Assembly: GCA_964602655.1 (NCBI GenBank)
Contig: CAZRSF010000073.1
Span: forward strand, 1-32,170
Source: Moduliflexus sp964602655
GTDB lineage: Bacteria > Moduliflexota > Moduliflexia > Moduliflexales > Moduliflexaceae
Reading direction: 5' to 3'
DNA length: 32,170 nt
In this document: in pieces, positions 17,284 to 24,897 of the stretch
Layout of the letters: every line of letters begins with the position of its first letter
How positions within the stretch are numbered: position 1 is the stretch's first letter
The notes under the pieces: model-generated
The model's input: only the letters and a program-made list of their open reading frames with translations
Databases searched by the model: none
Told to the model about the DNA's origin: nothing
Program-made: the position numbers and the translations under genes

Positions 17284-17361
17284 TCAGCAGAGCGGCGTAC
17301 AGCCCGATAAGATGAGCATTCCGATAAGTATGATTATCAAACACGCGTGATTCAATTTCAT
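17284..17361 (-). CDS. Possible 25-residue lipoprotein peptide (entericidin-like size)
   Basis: The frame reads MKLNHACLIIILIGMLILSG followed by CTPLC and a stop. It has a positively charged start, a hydrophobic core and a perfect lipobox (LSGC). After processing only five residues would remain, as in very small bacterial lipoproteins. No Shine-Dalgarno site is visible. The ATG is 10 nt downstream of the nested palindrome 17371-17463, so the peptide could be accidental or the remains of a longer gene cut by the repeat. Confidence 0.35.
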   Translation of the reverse strand: MKLNHACLIIILIGMLILSGCTPLC

Positions 17362-17370
17362 ATACATATC

Positions 17371-17463
17371 GTGTTTTGGCAAGATTTGGTTGACGGGCGA
17401 ATCGTACCGGCGAACAGCCCTGTTCGCCGGTATGAACCCGCTACGTTCAACTTGCCAAAACAC
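17371..17463. repeat. Nested palindromic element 3
   Basis: Outer perfect arms GTGTTTTGGCAAG (17371-17383) and CTTGCCAAAACAC (17451-17463) enclose an inner perfect hairpin, TACCGGCGAACAG-CC-CTGTTCGCCGGTA (17405-17432). Partly complementary GACGGG / CCCG blocks lie between. The right outer arm overlaps the last codons of the small lipoprotein at 17447-17611. The hairpin-in-hairpin design matches the elements at 2817 and 15909, but the sequence differs. Confidence 0.85.
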
Positions 17464-17611
17464 TCGTGATCGCCTCACTTTTCGATCTTTGCGTACACTT
17501 GCCGCGATAATTGTCGTCATCACTGCATCCTGTGATACCTGCCATCAAACTTAATACCAATACGCCATTCCACAACATCCGCCGACCTGTATTCTTTTTC
17601 ATGATATTCAT
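17447..17611 (-). CDS. Small predicted lipoprotein, 54 residues
   Basis: A short frame begins at ATG 17611, with GGAG 7 nt upstream. It translates as MNIMKKNTGRRMLWNGVL, then VLSLMAGITGCSDDDNY, and ends at TGA 17447-17449. A charged N-terminus, a hydrophobic core and the lipobox ITGC followed by SDDD indicate an exported lipoprotein. The Asp residues after the Cys may affect sorting, though rules vary between phyla. It starts 19 nt after the outer-membrane barrel gene's stop, so the two are likely co-transcribed. Its final codons (VLAS) lie in or next to a palindromic repeat arm. The original protein may therefore have been longer. Confidence 0.6.
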   Translation of the reverse strand: MNIMKKNTGRRMLWNGVLVLSLMAGITGCSDDDNYRGKCTQRSKSEAITSVLAS

Positions 17612-17630
17612 TATAAATCTCCGTCGAAGG

Positions 17631-18722
17631 TTAAAACATCATCCGCAGCGAACATTTGCCGCCGAAGGCATCGTCTTCTCCGATTTGATACAACCGTTCT
17701 TCTTTTTCGTGATCGTCGCCGTCGTCTTCGCGATACAGGGACATCTTGCGATCAAACGTATAATACGGCCCAAATGCGAGGCGAATGCGTTCGCTGAATT
17801 TCAATCCGACACTCATTTCAACGGTCTTCCCCTCGGTTTCTAAGTAAGTTTCTTTCACGCCTGACGAGAGGCGAAGATTATCAGGGCTGATGCGATACAC
17901 CGAACTATGCGGCATCTCATAGGCATAGCCGACGTTAAGGGAGAGAAGCGGCGTGACGGCATATTGGACCGACGCAGTGGTCAACCCATTTTCTAATGAC
18001 GCGCCGACACTGGTTCGAAAGCTCTCGTCTAACGTGGAATATGTCATCAACAGTCCGTCAAACCCTGCAAGTTCGGTCTCGAAATTCCAGGCGTCCGCGC
18101 GATAGCCAAACCCCATTTCCACCGGGAAGACCATTGACGCAAACCAGCCGCGCTCCGCGTCGTAATTCCAACGGAAACCGCCGCCAGGGATAAATGCCCA
18201 GCCATCAGACGAGCCTTCTTGTTCCGTATAGCGGTTATCATAGACCGCGCCGCCGCCGACGGCGATATCCCATGCGTCAGACCAGGCGTAATAAAGTATT
18301 GCTCCGCCCATTCCATTCACATAGGCGTCGTCGCTCTCTTGCTCGAATGCGCCTTCCCCTGTAGCCATTGCGGCTGCCGACCATTTCTCCGTCAGCGCGC
18401 CTTCAATGCCAGTGAACAGCGACAGGCGATGCAAATTTTCCCAGGGCGCGTTTTTCGATGCGCTAAACGGCAGAATTTCCGGTTTTTCCCAGAAATAGCG
18501 TTCGAAGGAGTAGTCAACGCCAAGAAATCCAAGAGACAGAGATGCCGAAGAATGGCTGATCGAATACGTCGCATCTGAATCATCCATGCCAACTTCGAAC
18601 CTGCCATCTTGAGAGAGTTCTATCGCGCCAAACTGCGCGTTCGCATCAGAGCCAGACAACAGAATGCTTCCAACACAGATACTAATGATAACAAGGCTGC
18701 TCCAGTTTTTTACGAATCTCAT
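17631..18722 (-). CDS. Predicted outer-membrane beta-barrel protein
   Basis: I do not recognise a named family for this 363-residue protein. An N-terminal signal peptide (SLVIISICVGSILLSGSDANA-Q) is followed by alternating amphipathic strands. These are rich in Gly, Tyr and Trp (for example ASLSLGFLGVDYSFERYFW and LSLNVGYAYEM). The protein ends in ...CSLRMMF, with the terminal Phe typical of outer-membrane barrels. Near the C-terminus is an acidic loop (REDDGDDHEKEERL), probably external or periplasmic. The start at 18722 gives MRFVKNWSSLV; the longer frame to 18752 adds ten residues before the signal peptide. It lies between a secreted LolA-like protein and a small lipoprotein on the same strand. 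An envelope role is likely, but its ligand or cargo is unknown. Confidence 0.75.
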   Translation of the reverse strand: MRFVKNWSSLVIISICVGSILLSGSDANAQFGAIELSQDGRFEVGMDDSDATYSISHSSASLSLGFLGVDYSFERYFWEKPEILPFSASKNAPWENLHRLSLFTGIEGALTEKWSAAAMATGEGAFEQESDDAYVNGMGGAILYYAWSDAWDIAVGGGAVYDNRYTEQEGSSDGWAFIPGGGFRWNYDAERGWFASMVFPVEMGFGYRADAWNFETELAGFDGLLMTYSTLDESFRTSVGASLENGLTTASVQYAVTPLLSLNVGYAYEMPHSSVYRISPDNLRLSSGVKETYLETEGKTVEMSVGLKFSERIRLAFGPYYTFDRKMSLYREDDGDDHEKEERLYQIGEDDAFGGKCSLRMMF

Positions 18723-18824
18723 TTTTTCTGCGCCGCGAGTTGATGCGTACATTCGCGAAAAACTTGCTCAATATACACATCAACCCGACTCGCTTTTGTT
18801 TCTAAATGTTCACGTTTCCTCTGA

Positions 18825-19529
18825 TTATTTTGCGTTATACGGAAAATGGTCGCTAAAATTGACATTCACGCGAGCGCCGCCTTTAAAGACGATGGCGCTG
18901 GCAAACACATCTATATTCATCTGCGTCAAATACCATCCTTTATCATCGTATGCAAATCGCAGGACGTTATCCATCCGCTTCACTCCGGTAGGCATATCAA
19001 CTGGCTTGAATTGCGCCTCTAACAGCGCCCCGGTCTGTTCGTCAAGCCAGGCAATCCCTTGTTCTCCCTCTTCGCCTTTGCGGCGAAATTCATGGGCGGC
19101 GCACGTCCTGCCATCAATCGTTTTACGCTCGCCTGTCGCCTTGACTGTAACCGTTGACTGAAATTCAGCTTTTAAAAAACCTGGAATCGTCTCAACATCC
19201 TCCGAGTCATCTTCCGCTTTTTTTTCGTCATCTTTGTCTTCTGACGCTGGCTTTCCATCTCGATAAGTAACCGTTTCTTGCTGCAATGCTCCCTTCTCAT
19301 CAAGCCAGACGCGAGTCCTGGTTTCCTCGACATGCTTCACCTTCCCCTTGCCATCCAATTCTTCAGAACGAGTTTCCACCACGCCCGGCATTAAATTGCT
19401 CTCCGCTGAGGCAATCTGAATGGCTTGCTGCCAGAGCGGCGGCTGGGAATTCGAGGCGGATGAAACAGACGCAAACAGAGAGAGCGTAACGACTCCAAAC
19501 AACGAAAAATATTGTCGTAATGATTTCAT
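18825..19529 (-). CDS. Secreted protein, probable LolA/outer-membrane lipoprotein-carrier-like fold
   Basis: This 234-residue exported protein has a signal peptide (FSLFGVVTLSLFASVSSASA-type region after MKSLRQY). It has a strand-rich body with a highly charged linker (EDKDDEKKAEDDSEDVE). Blocks such as TIDGRTCAAHEF, GIAWLDEQTGALLEAQF and VNVNFSDHFPY resemble those in LolA-like or 'outer membrane lipoprotein-sorting' proteins of poorly characterised phyla. The assignment to that fold is tentative. ATG 19529 is chosen because it starts a clean signal peptide; 19547 and 19592 are in-frame alternatives. It is the first gene of the leftward envelope cluster. A TATAAT embedded in an inverted repeat (19652-19674) lies about 125 nt upstream. 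Confidence 0.6.
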   Translation of the reverse strand: MKSLRQYFSLFGVVTLSLFASVSSASNSQPPLWQQAIQIASAESNLMPGVVETRSEELDGKGKVKHVEETRTRVWLDEKGALQQETVTYRDGKPASEDKDDEKKAEDDSEDVETIPGFLKAEFQSTVTVKATGERKTIDGRTCAAHEFRRKGEEGEQGIAWLDEQTGALLEAQFKPVDMPTGVKRMDNVLRFAYDDKGWYLTQMNIDVFASAIVFKGGARVNVNFSDHFPYNAK

Positions 19530-19615
19530 ATTTTTAACTGCGGTCATTTTAGAGGAAATGTATTTAAACAGCCTCTGAAATGCGCAATCCATCTATTAGG
19601 TTGCCATGCCATGTT

Positions 19616-19674
19616 AAAATGTCATATCTTTATATAGCAAATCGCTTGCCAAAATGTCATTATACATGACATTT
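19616..19674 (-). promoter_or_regulatory. Inverted-repeat operator overlapping a TATAAT box
   Basis: AAATGTCAT (19652-19660) and ATGACATTT (19666-19674) form a perfect inverted repeat with a 5-nt spacer; the core is TGTCA-N7-TGACA. On the minus strand its centre reads TATAAT (19664 to 19659), a consensus -10 box. No strong -35 is present (TTGTGA at a long spacing), as expected for an activated promoter. A third AAAATGTCAT half-site is at 19616-19625, downstream of the predicted start point. Another TGTCA-N7-TGACA lies at 20598-20614. It would drive the envelope cluster leftward. Confidence 0.55.
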
Positions 19675-19808
19675 ATTTTATTCTCACAAGGCAATCCCTT
19701 GACAATATAGAGAATACGGGGCATTTCATGCAGGTTGAGCCGGACGATGTGAAAAGGATGGTTTCTGCAAGCTGTGTTCTGAAGAGAAGGGGAGAAGAAA
19801 TATAATTA

Positions 19809-19827
19809 CCGATTTTTGAGAAATCGG
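19809..19827 (-). terminator. Hairpin after the response regulator gene
   Basis: CCGATTT-TTGAG-AAATCGG lies 9 nt beyond the response regulator stop. On the minus strand it is followed by an AT-rich but not pure T-run (TAATTATATTTC). It is a plausible but weak intrinsic terminator. Confidence 0.4.
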
Positions 19828-19836
19828 AAACACGCC

Positions 19837-20544
19837 TTATGATTGTTTAGGGCGTCCTTTGCCGCGCAAATTTGGCTTGACCGCATCCAGATCGCGCTGA
19901 CTCCAGCGCCGAAGCTGGCGATTGCCGCCGAGGCTGATCGTGACGGACGGCTCAGGGAAGAGATGGTCTTTGATCATGCGGAGAATCGTGCGTTCGCTGA
20001 TGTCCAAATAGGCGGCGGCATCTTTTACGGTAAATGTCCGCTCTGCTGACGCGCTTTCAGAATCGGCAGGGAGTTTCTGACTCGCGAAGCCCCCCTGTTC
20101 CAACAGGCCGGAAATGCGTTGCGAGGTGTGCTGAAGTTCTTGCAGCAGCGACGCTTTGGCCTGCGTTTCCATGCGATGCTTATGCACCGCGATTTCGATA
20201 GTCGCGCGAAGTTCCTGCTCGTTAAACGGTTTCATGATATATCCGGCAGGATTGGTCATTTTGGCGCGGTTCAGCGTCTCCTCGTCGGCATACGAGGTCA
20301 GGTAAATGACCGGAATTCCGAGCGCCGCTCCGATCTGCGAGGCTGCTTCGATGCCGTCAATTTCTCCTTTCAGGCGGATGTCCATCAAGACCACATCCGG
20401 GCGAAATTTTTCCGCCATCGCCACCGCATCGCGTCCATTTGACGATGTTGCTGGAACGCGATACCTTAATGATTCCAGCGTGCCGCGAATATACTCTCGA
20501 ACGACGGCTTCATCTTCAACGACTAAAATTGTTATTGTTTCCAT
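19837..20544 (-). CDS. Response regulator with excisionase/MerR-like HTH output domain
   Basis: This 235-residue regulator has a receiver domain at residues ~1-125: acidic pair E10/D11, phospho-acceptor D55 in VVLMDIRLKG, the LTSYADEE switch region and Lys in YIMKPFNEQEL. A linker helix leads to a C-terminal DNA-binding domain. There, FTVKDAAAYLDISERTILRM and FPEPSVTISLGGNRQLRRWS resemble the AlpA/excisionase (HTH_17) winged-helix type. The sequence ends in a basic GKGRPKQS tail. Most response regulators use OmpR, NarL or NtrC outputs, so this pairing is uncommon. The receiver is the type often paired with HisKA_2 kinases, and such a kinase lies 90 nt upstream on the same strand. It probably binds TGTCA-N7-TGACA near its own promoter. 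Confidence 0.88.
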   Translation of the reverse strand: METITILVVEDEAVVREYIRGTLESLRYRVPATSSNGRDAVAMAEKFRPDVVLMDIRLKGEIDGIEAASQIGAALGIPVIYLTSYADEETLNRAKMTNPAGYIMKPFNEQELRATIEIAVHKHRMETQAKASLLQELQHTSQRISGLLEQGGFASQKLPADSESASAERTFTVKDAAAYLDISERTILRMIKDHLFPEPSVTISLGGNRQLRRWSQRDLDAVKPNLRGKGRPKQS

Positions 20545-20597
20545 AACAGACTATATGCTATATCGCGATGAAAAAGTCAATCTTCTTTTATAGAAAA

Positions 20598-20614
20598 TGT
20601 CATCTGACGTGACA
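20598..20614 (-). promoter_or_regulatory. Second TGTCA-N7-TGACA site upstream of the response regulator
   Basis: TGTCA (20598-20602), seven bases, then TGACA (20610-20614), inside AAAATGTCAT...TGACAATGACA. It lies 54-70 nt before the response regulator start and next to a palindrome. It has the same half-sites and spacing as the site at 19655-19671, suggesting autoregulation. The gap to the regulator (20545-20593) is AT-rich with TATAGAAAA-like stretches. Confidence 0.45.
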
Positions 20615-20619
20615 ATGAC

Positions 20620-20652
20620 AGCCCTGTCAGGGTTTTAAACCCTGACAGGGCT
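20620..20652. repeat. 33-bp palindrome, CCCTG-N-CAGGG family (copy c)
   Basis: Perfect 16-bp arms AGCCCTGTCAGGGTTT and complement surround a single T. It differs from the copy at 6406 only in the base at the centre of each arm. The kinase gene runs into it: its last five residues (SPVRV) and TAA stop are encoded by the palindrome. Confidence 0.9.
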
Positions 20653-23600
20653 TTTGCTCTCGCAATTCGTGGCCGGAAACGTGATTGTCACGAGCGTTCC
20701 GCCATCTGATGTCATCACGACCTGTCCGTCAAGCTGCTCAGTAAATAATTCCACCAACCGCAGCCCCAATCCGCCGCGCTTATCCTGCGACATCGCGCAT
20801 TCCGCATATCCGACGCCATTATCGGCGACTGTCAGCGCATAACATTGATTGAGAGCGTCTCGCATCAGTTCGATGTCAATTGTGCCGACATTATTCGGAA
20901 AGGCATGTTTGATCGCATTGGCAACCAATTCGCTGACAATCATGGCGCACGGAATCGCAGCGTCAATGTCCAGCACGATCTGCGAAGCGCGAACCGATAA
21001 ACGAATTCGATCCGATTGAGCGCCGTAAGCGTTCAGCAAATACGCCGCCAATTCGCTGAGATACGGTTCCATTTCGATCTGCGCCAGCTGCTCCGAACGA
21101 TACAGTTTTTCATGAATCATCGCCATTGATTTGACGCGATGCTGGCTTTGCTGAAAAATCGAGGCCAATGCGGGATCATGAATTTCTCTGGCTTGCATCC
21201 CAAGCAAGCTGGAGATGATTTGCAGATTATTTTTCACGCGGTGGTGAATCTCTTTCAGTAGCACCTCTTTTTCTTGCAGCGAGGCTTTCAAGTGACGGTC
21301 GGAACGTTGACGCTCCAATTCGGCTTCGGCGCGAGCGGCGAAAATCTTCAACAGCGATAGCGTCAGGCGTTTTTCCCGCAGCGGACGAGTGTGCAGCGCC
21401 ATCAGAAATCCGATGATTGCGCCGGACGAGGCGCATAACGGAAGGCGCGCATAACTTTCGGCTTCGGTCACGGCGACCAATTCATCATCAGGAAATTCAC
21501 GCAAGACCCCCTGACGATAAAACATAGTTTCCGGCAGCGTCTTTTCTCCATACAAGCCGCTGCGTAAATCGTAGGAAAAATTTTCGGCGAACTCGCCGCC
21601 GGTCCAGAAAGCCAGCGTTTGCGCCTGCGTTGGAGGGTGCTCCGCGCATTCTGCCACTAACACGAAGCGCACATTCAACGCAGAAGCGAGGTTTTGCGTC
21701 AACGAACGAAAGAACGCCGTGCCAGTCGCCGACGCGGTGCCTTCGACAATCAAGCGAATCGCGTTTTCCAATCGCCGCCGGGTGCGCAGATAATGCCCAT
21801 AGACAGACATCGGAACCGCTGGAATCAGCACATAGAGCAAAAACGCCCACCACGTCATCCAGGGCGGTGTTTCGACAGAGACAGGGAGCGACAGCCCTGT
21901 TTCATTCCAGGCACCCTCATTATTGGAGGCTTTCAGGCGAAGAATGTATCGTCCCCCCGGCAGATTGGTGTATTTTCCGAATCGCCGCGCGCCAATGTAG
22001 TTCCATGCCTCGTCAAATCCTTCAAGTTGATACGCGTATTGATTTTTTTCAGGTTCGAGGTAGTTTAATGCGGCAAATTCGAACTCAAAAAAATTTTTCC
22101 GCCACGCTAAACGAATCTCGCGCATTTGCCCCAGTATTTCTGACGAGACCGATTCCTCTCCCTCTGTAAGCTCGGTCAGAATCACAGGCGGAATGATGAC
22201 ATTTCTTCCGACATTTTCCGGGGAAAACCCATAGATTGTGTCCTCACTGGCAAAAAACATTTCGCCGTGACGATTTTTAAACGATGCGCCTAAATTAAAA
22301 GGAATCCCATCGCCAATCCCGGTCTCAATAAAAATTTCCCGCTGTGGATCGAACTTCACGATCCCAGTGGTCGTGCTGAGCCAGAGATGATTTTCAGCAT
22401 CCGGCAATATTCCGAAGACGCCTGCGAACGGCCACTCCGAATTCTGCGGCAATCCCTCAGTTCTGCCGTAATGTGTAAATGTCCTCGTGGCTTTATGGAA
22501 TTTGTTCAGTCCTTCAGATGCGCCAATCCAGAGAATATCCGCGTCCTCATAAAAAGCAAAGACGAGATCGCTGCTCAAGCTCTTGCTATCATTCGGATCG
22601 TGCTGATACCGGGCGATTTGCGGAGAGGCCGACGCAGGCGGCAGCGTCAACTCATGAAATCCGCCTCCGAATGAGCCAATCCAGAGGGAATCAGACCGCG
22701 AGGAACATTGCCCCCAGACTTCGTGATGATTCAACGCTCCCTCTTTTGTCGAATCTGCGGCATATCTGACGAATGTTCCACTCTGAGGATCGAACTGATT
22801 CAATCCGCCGCCCAATGTGCCAATCCAATAACGCCCGCTGCGATCCTGGCAGATGGAGATGACGCTGTCATGGCTTACGCTTGTGGGATTCTTGGGGTCA
22901 TGAACATAGCGAGTAGTTATCTCGCCTGAATGACGATCAAACACATTCAAGCCGTGATCTGTGCCGAGCCATAAGACGCCGTTCGTGTCTTCATAAATCG
23001 CATAGACATCTTTGAAGAGGAACGCATTGGACGATTTATCACGCGGCGCATAGACCGTTTTTTCGCCCGTGCGCCGATCATATTTTGTCAGGCCGCAGCG
23101 TTCAGCGCCAATCCACAGACAATGCTCCTGATCCTCGTAGATCGCATGAATATCCGGAAGTTCATCAGGATCGTCATTCGGGTCCAACAGCGAGACCTTC
23201 ACATTCAGGACGTCAGGTTTCGCGGAAGGCATATAGGTATAAACCCCGTTGTCGTGTGTCCCGATCCAGAGCATCCCGGTGCGATCTTCATACACTGTAA
23301 AAATTTTCTCATCTTTCAGGCGTGATAGCGGACTCTCATCAGTTTCGTACTCGATAAAGCGGTTTGTGGCGCGATCAAAGGAAAGCAGCCCGCTCAATGT
23401 CGCAATCCAGAGCGTGCCTTGCCTATCTTCTATAATATGCGTCACGGTATTTTTTTCTTTGGCAGACGGATCGTCTTGCGCGGCTGGATAAAACGACGCA
23501 AACGTTTGCGTCGCCGGGTCAAAACGATTGAGTCCGCCCTTTTCCGTGCCAATCCAAAGCGTTCCCGCCCGGTCTTCATAGATTGAAACAATCGTATCGC

Positions 23601-24306
23601 TGCTCAACGTAGAAGATTGGTCAGGCGCGTGGCGGTAATGCGTAAATGCGCCAGTGGCGCGATCAAAGCGATTTAGCCCGCCATCTTCTGTGCCAATCCA
23701 GAGCGTTCCCTGCCTGTCTTCATACAAGGCGATCAATGCATCGCTGCTCAGTCCCGCCGCGTTTTCAGGGTCATGCCGATAGAATGTCGCCTGACCAGTT
23801 TGGCGGTTGAATTGCGCCAATCCGCTATCAGCGATTGCGAGCCACAGGACATGGAAACGATCTTCAAGGATGCCTCCCACGACGCTGCGAAAGACCTTCT
23901 CTAATTCGGCCTGACCGAATTGATAATGTTGAACCTGCTGCGAGCGCGGATCAAAACGAGCCAGTCCCTTCAGCGTTCCAAGCCAGAACACTCCTTCGGA
24001 ATCCTCAATCAGAGAGAGAATGAACGGTTGCTCCAGACCAGCCCCAGATGAGTCCTTTTTGGCATGTACATGAAAATTATATCCATCAAACGTATTAAGC
24101 CCATCTCGCGTGCCAATCCAGATCATGCCCTGCTGATCTTGAATAATGCTGGTTACAAGATTGTGAGAAAGCCCATCTTCAGTCGAATAATGGCGCAACG
24201 TGCCTGAAGAGGAAACGCCGAATACTGCATGAGAGAGGCTGAAGAATGCGAACAGCAATAAGAAAAACACAGAGGTCGGTTTGGAGGGGGGAATCATTTT
24301 CGTCAT
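20635..24306 (-). CDS. Hybrid-type sensor histidine kinase: double beta-propeller, Y_Y_Y, TM, GAF, HisKA_2, HATPase
   Basis: This 1223-residue membrane kinase starts with a signal/anchor segment (FFLLLFAFFSLSHAVFG). A periplasmic sensor follows, with about 14 'regulator propeller' repeats. The recurring pattern is DxxGxLWIGTxxGLNxFD. This is enough for two seven-bladed propellers. Next come a Y_Y_Y domain (YAYQLEGFDEAWNYIG, LPGGRYILRLKASNNEG) and a membrane helix (FLLYVLIPAVPMSVYG). The cytoplasmic part has a GAF-like domain, then a HisKA_2 dimerisation domain with phospho-His in LKEIHHRVKNNLQIISSLLG, and an HATPase (ELVANAIKHAF, VADNGVGY, GGLGLRLVELF). Bacteroidetes relatives usually have HisKA and a fused AraC output. 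Here the output is the separate regulator 90 nt downstream. In relatives the propeller senses glycans; the ligand here is unknown. Confidence 0.92.
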   Translation of the reverse strand: MTKMIPPSKPTSVFFLLLFAFFSLSHAVFGVSSSGTLRHYSTEDGLSHNLVTSIIQDQQGMIWIGTRDGLNTFDGYNFHVHAKKDSSGAGLEQPFILSLIEDSEGVFWLGTLKGLARFDPRSQQVQHYQFGQAELEKVFRSVVGGILEDRFHVLWLAIADSGLAQFNRQTGQATFYRHDPENAAGLSSDALIALYEDRQGTLWIGTEDGGLNRFDRATGAFTHYRHAPDQSSTLSSDTIVSIYEDRAGTLWIGTEKGGLNRFDPATQTFASFYPAAQDDPSAKEKNTVTHIIEDRQGTLWIATLSGLLSFDRATNRFIEYETDESPLSRLKDEKIFTVYEDRTGMLWIGTHDNGVYTYMPSAKPDVLNVKVSLLDPNDDPDELPDIHAIYEDQEHCLWIGAERCGLTKYDRRTGEKTVYAPRDKSSNAFLFKDVYAIYEDTNGVLWLGTDHGLNVFDRHSGEITTRYVHDPKNPTSVSHDSVISICQDRSGRYWIGTLGGGLNQFDPQSGTFVRYAADSTKEGALNHHEVWGQCSSRSDSLWIGSFGGGFHELTLPPASASPQIARYQHDPNDSKSLSSDLVFAFYEDADILWIGASEGLNKFHKATRTFTHYGRTEGLPQNSEWPFAGVFGILPDAENHLWLSTTTGIVKFDPQREIFIETGIGDGIPFNLGASFKNRHGEMFFASEDTIYGFSPENVGRNVIIPPVILTELTEGEESVSSEILGQMREIRLAWRKNFFEFEFAALNYLEPEKNQYAYQLEGFDEAWNYIGARRFGKYTNLPGGRYILRLKASNNEGAWNETGLSLPVSVETPPWMTWWAFLLYVLIPAVPMSVYGHYLRTRRRLENAIRLIVEGTASATGTAFFRSLTQNLASALNVRFVLVAECAEHPPTQAQTLAFWTGGEFAENFSYDLRSGLYGEKTLPETMFYRQGVLREFPDDELVAVTEAESYARLPLCASSGAIIGFLMALHTRPLREKRLTLSLLKIFAARAEAELERQRSDRHLKASLQEKEVLLKEIHHRVKNNLQIISSLLGMQAREIHDPALASIFQQSQHRVKSMAMIHEKLYRSEQLAQIEMEPYLSELAAYLLNAYGAQSDRIRLSVRASQIVLDIDAAIPCAMIVSELVANAIKHAFPNNVGTIDIELMRDALNQCYALTVADNGVGYAECAMSQDKRGGLGLRLVELFTEQLDGQVVMTSDGGTLVTITFPATNCESKSPVRV

Positions 24307-24310
24307 AAAT

Positions 24311-24378
24311 CTAATCCGCTATAACAATGAGCGCGTCATCTTTCACGCTGGCACGCGCTACGCCATCTAATTGCTGTT
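24311..24378 (-). pseudogene. Remnant of a Clp ATPase C-terminal tail
   Basis: Read leftward, the ~22 codons before TAG 24311-24313 give KQQLDGVARASVKDDALIV-IAD. This aligns without gaps to the last residues of ClpA encoded at 25271-25330 (GGAAHVSVKDDALVVAVQ). Nucleotide identity is roughly two-thirds, concentrated in TCTTTCACGCTG. No upstream Clp sequence is present. It is either an old displaced copy of the clpA 3' end or the last trace of a Clp paralogue. It lies 5 nt upstream of the kinase start. Confidence 0.55.
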
Positions 24379-24459
24379 TATCACCTGTTCACCCGCGGCA
24401 CCACGTATTCCTTTGTGGTTTCGTCACAGTTACGTAAAGGTTCGAACCTCGGCACGGGC

Positions 24460-24897
24460 TTATGTCGTTCGAATCAACGCGCCTTTCGCGGCGATTTCGA
24501 AAATCTGCTGCGAGCCGGAAAAACAGACATCGAACGCTTGAAAGAAATTCGTTTGGCCTAAAATCAGAGGTACCCGCTCGCTCGTCACCTGCGTCCATGC
24601 AAATTTCAGAACAACCGGAGAAAACGGACTGACCTCTCCGATAACTTGAACGCCCCACGCCGGGGCATGTTTCAAACTTCCGACCAATGGCGTGGGGACG
24701 GTTTGTTCATCCCACTTCAATCCCAATCGCAGGCCAACATCATAGGGCAGCACGCTCACTGTGCTGCCCGAATCAACAAGCGCAAGCGCCGATATTGCAC
24801 ATGAATGATGAACCAGGGTTATTGGCAGAAATGGAAGCCCTATTCGCATCCCCGGAAACGCGCCGGGCGGCGTATATTGAAAATGCCGAGGGGTCAT
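24460..24897 (-). CDS. Retropepsin-like (aspartyl protease-fold) small protein
   Basis: This 145-residue protein has a single pepsin-type active-site motif, D42-S-G in ALALVDSGSTVSVLPYDVG. The flap-like region and the C-terminal VPLILGQTNFFQAFDVCF pattern are typical of small retroviral-type aspartyl protease homologues in many bacteria. Such proteins would act as dimers; bacterial substrates are generally unknown. The start ATG overlaps the stop of the upstream ribbon-helix-helix gene by 4 nt (ATGA), a strong sign of translational coupling. No signal peptide is seen, so it is probably cytoplasmic. Between its stop and the kinase start (24307-24459) I see only the Clp tail remnant and a short self-complementary AGGTTCGAACCT near 24436. 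Confidence 0.75.
   Translation of the reverse strand: MTPRHFQYTPPGAFPGMRIGLPFLPITLVHHSCAISALALVDSGSTVSVLPYDVGLRLGLKWDEQTVPTPLVGSLKHAPAWGVQVIGEVSPFSPVVLKFAWTQVTSERVPLILGQTNFFQAFDVCFSGSQQIFEIAAKGALIRTT

Noticed and set aside
19698..19728. TTGACA near 19699 as a rightward promoter
   Set aside because: No acceptable -10 box lies 16-18 nt downstream, and no rightward gene follows before the convergent response regulator.
24430..24450. GGTTCGAACC resembling a tRNA T-arm
   Set aside because: It is just a short palindrome. No acceptor stem, anticodon arm or D-arm can be folded around it.
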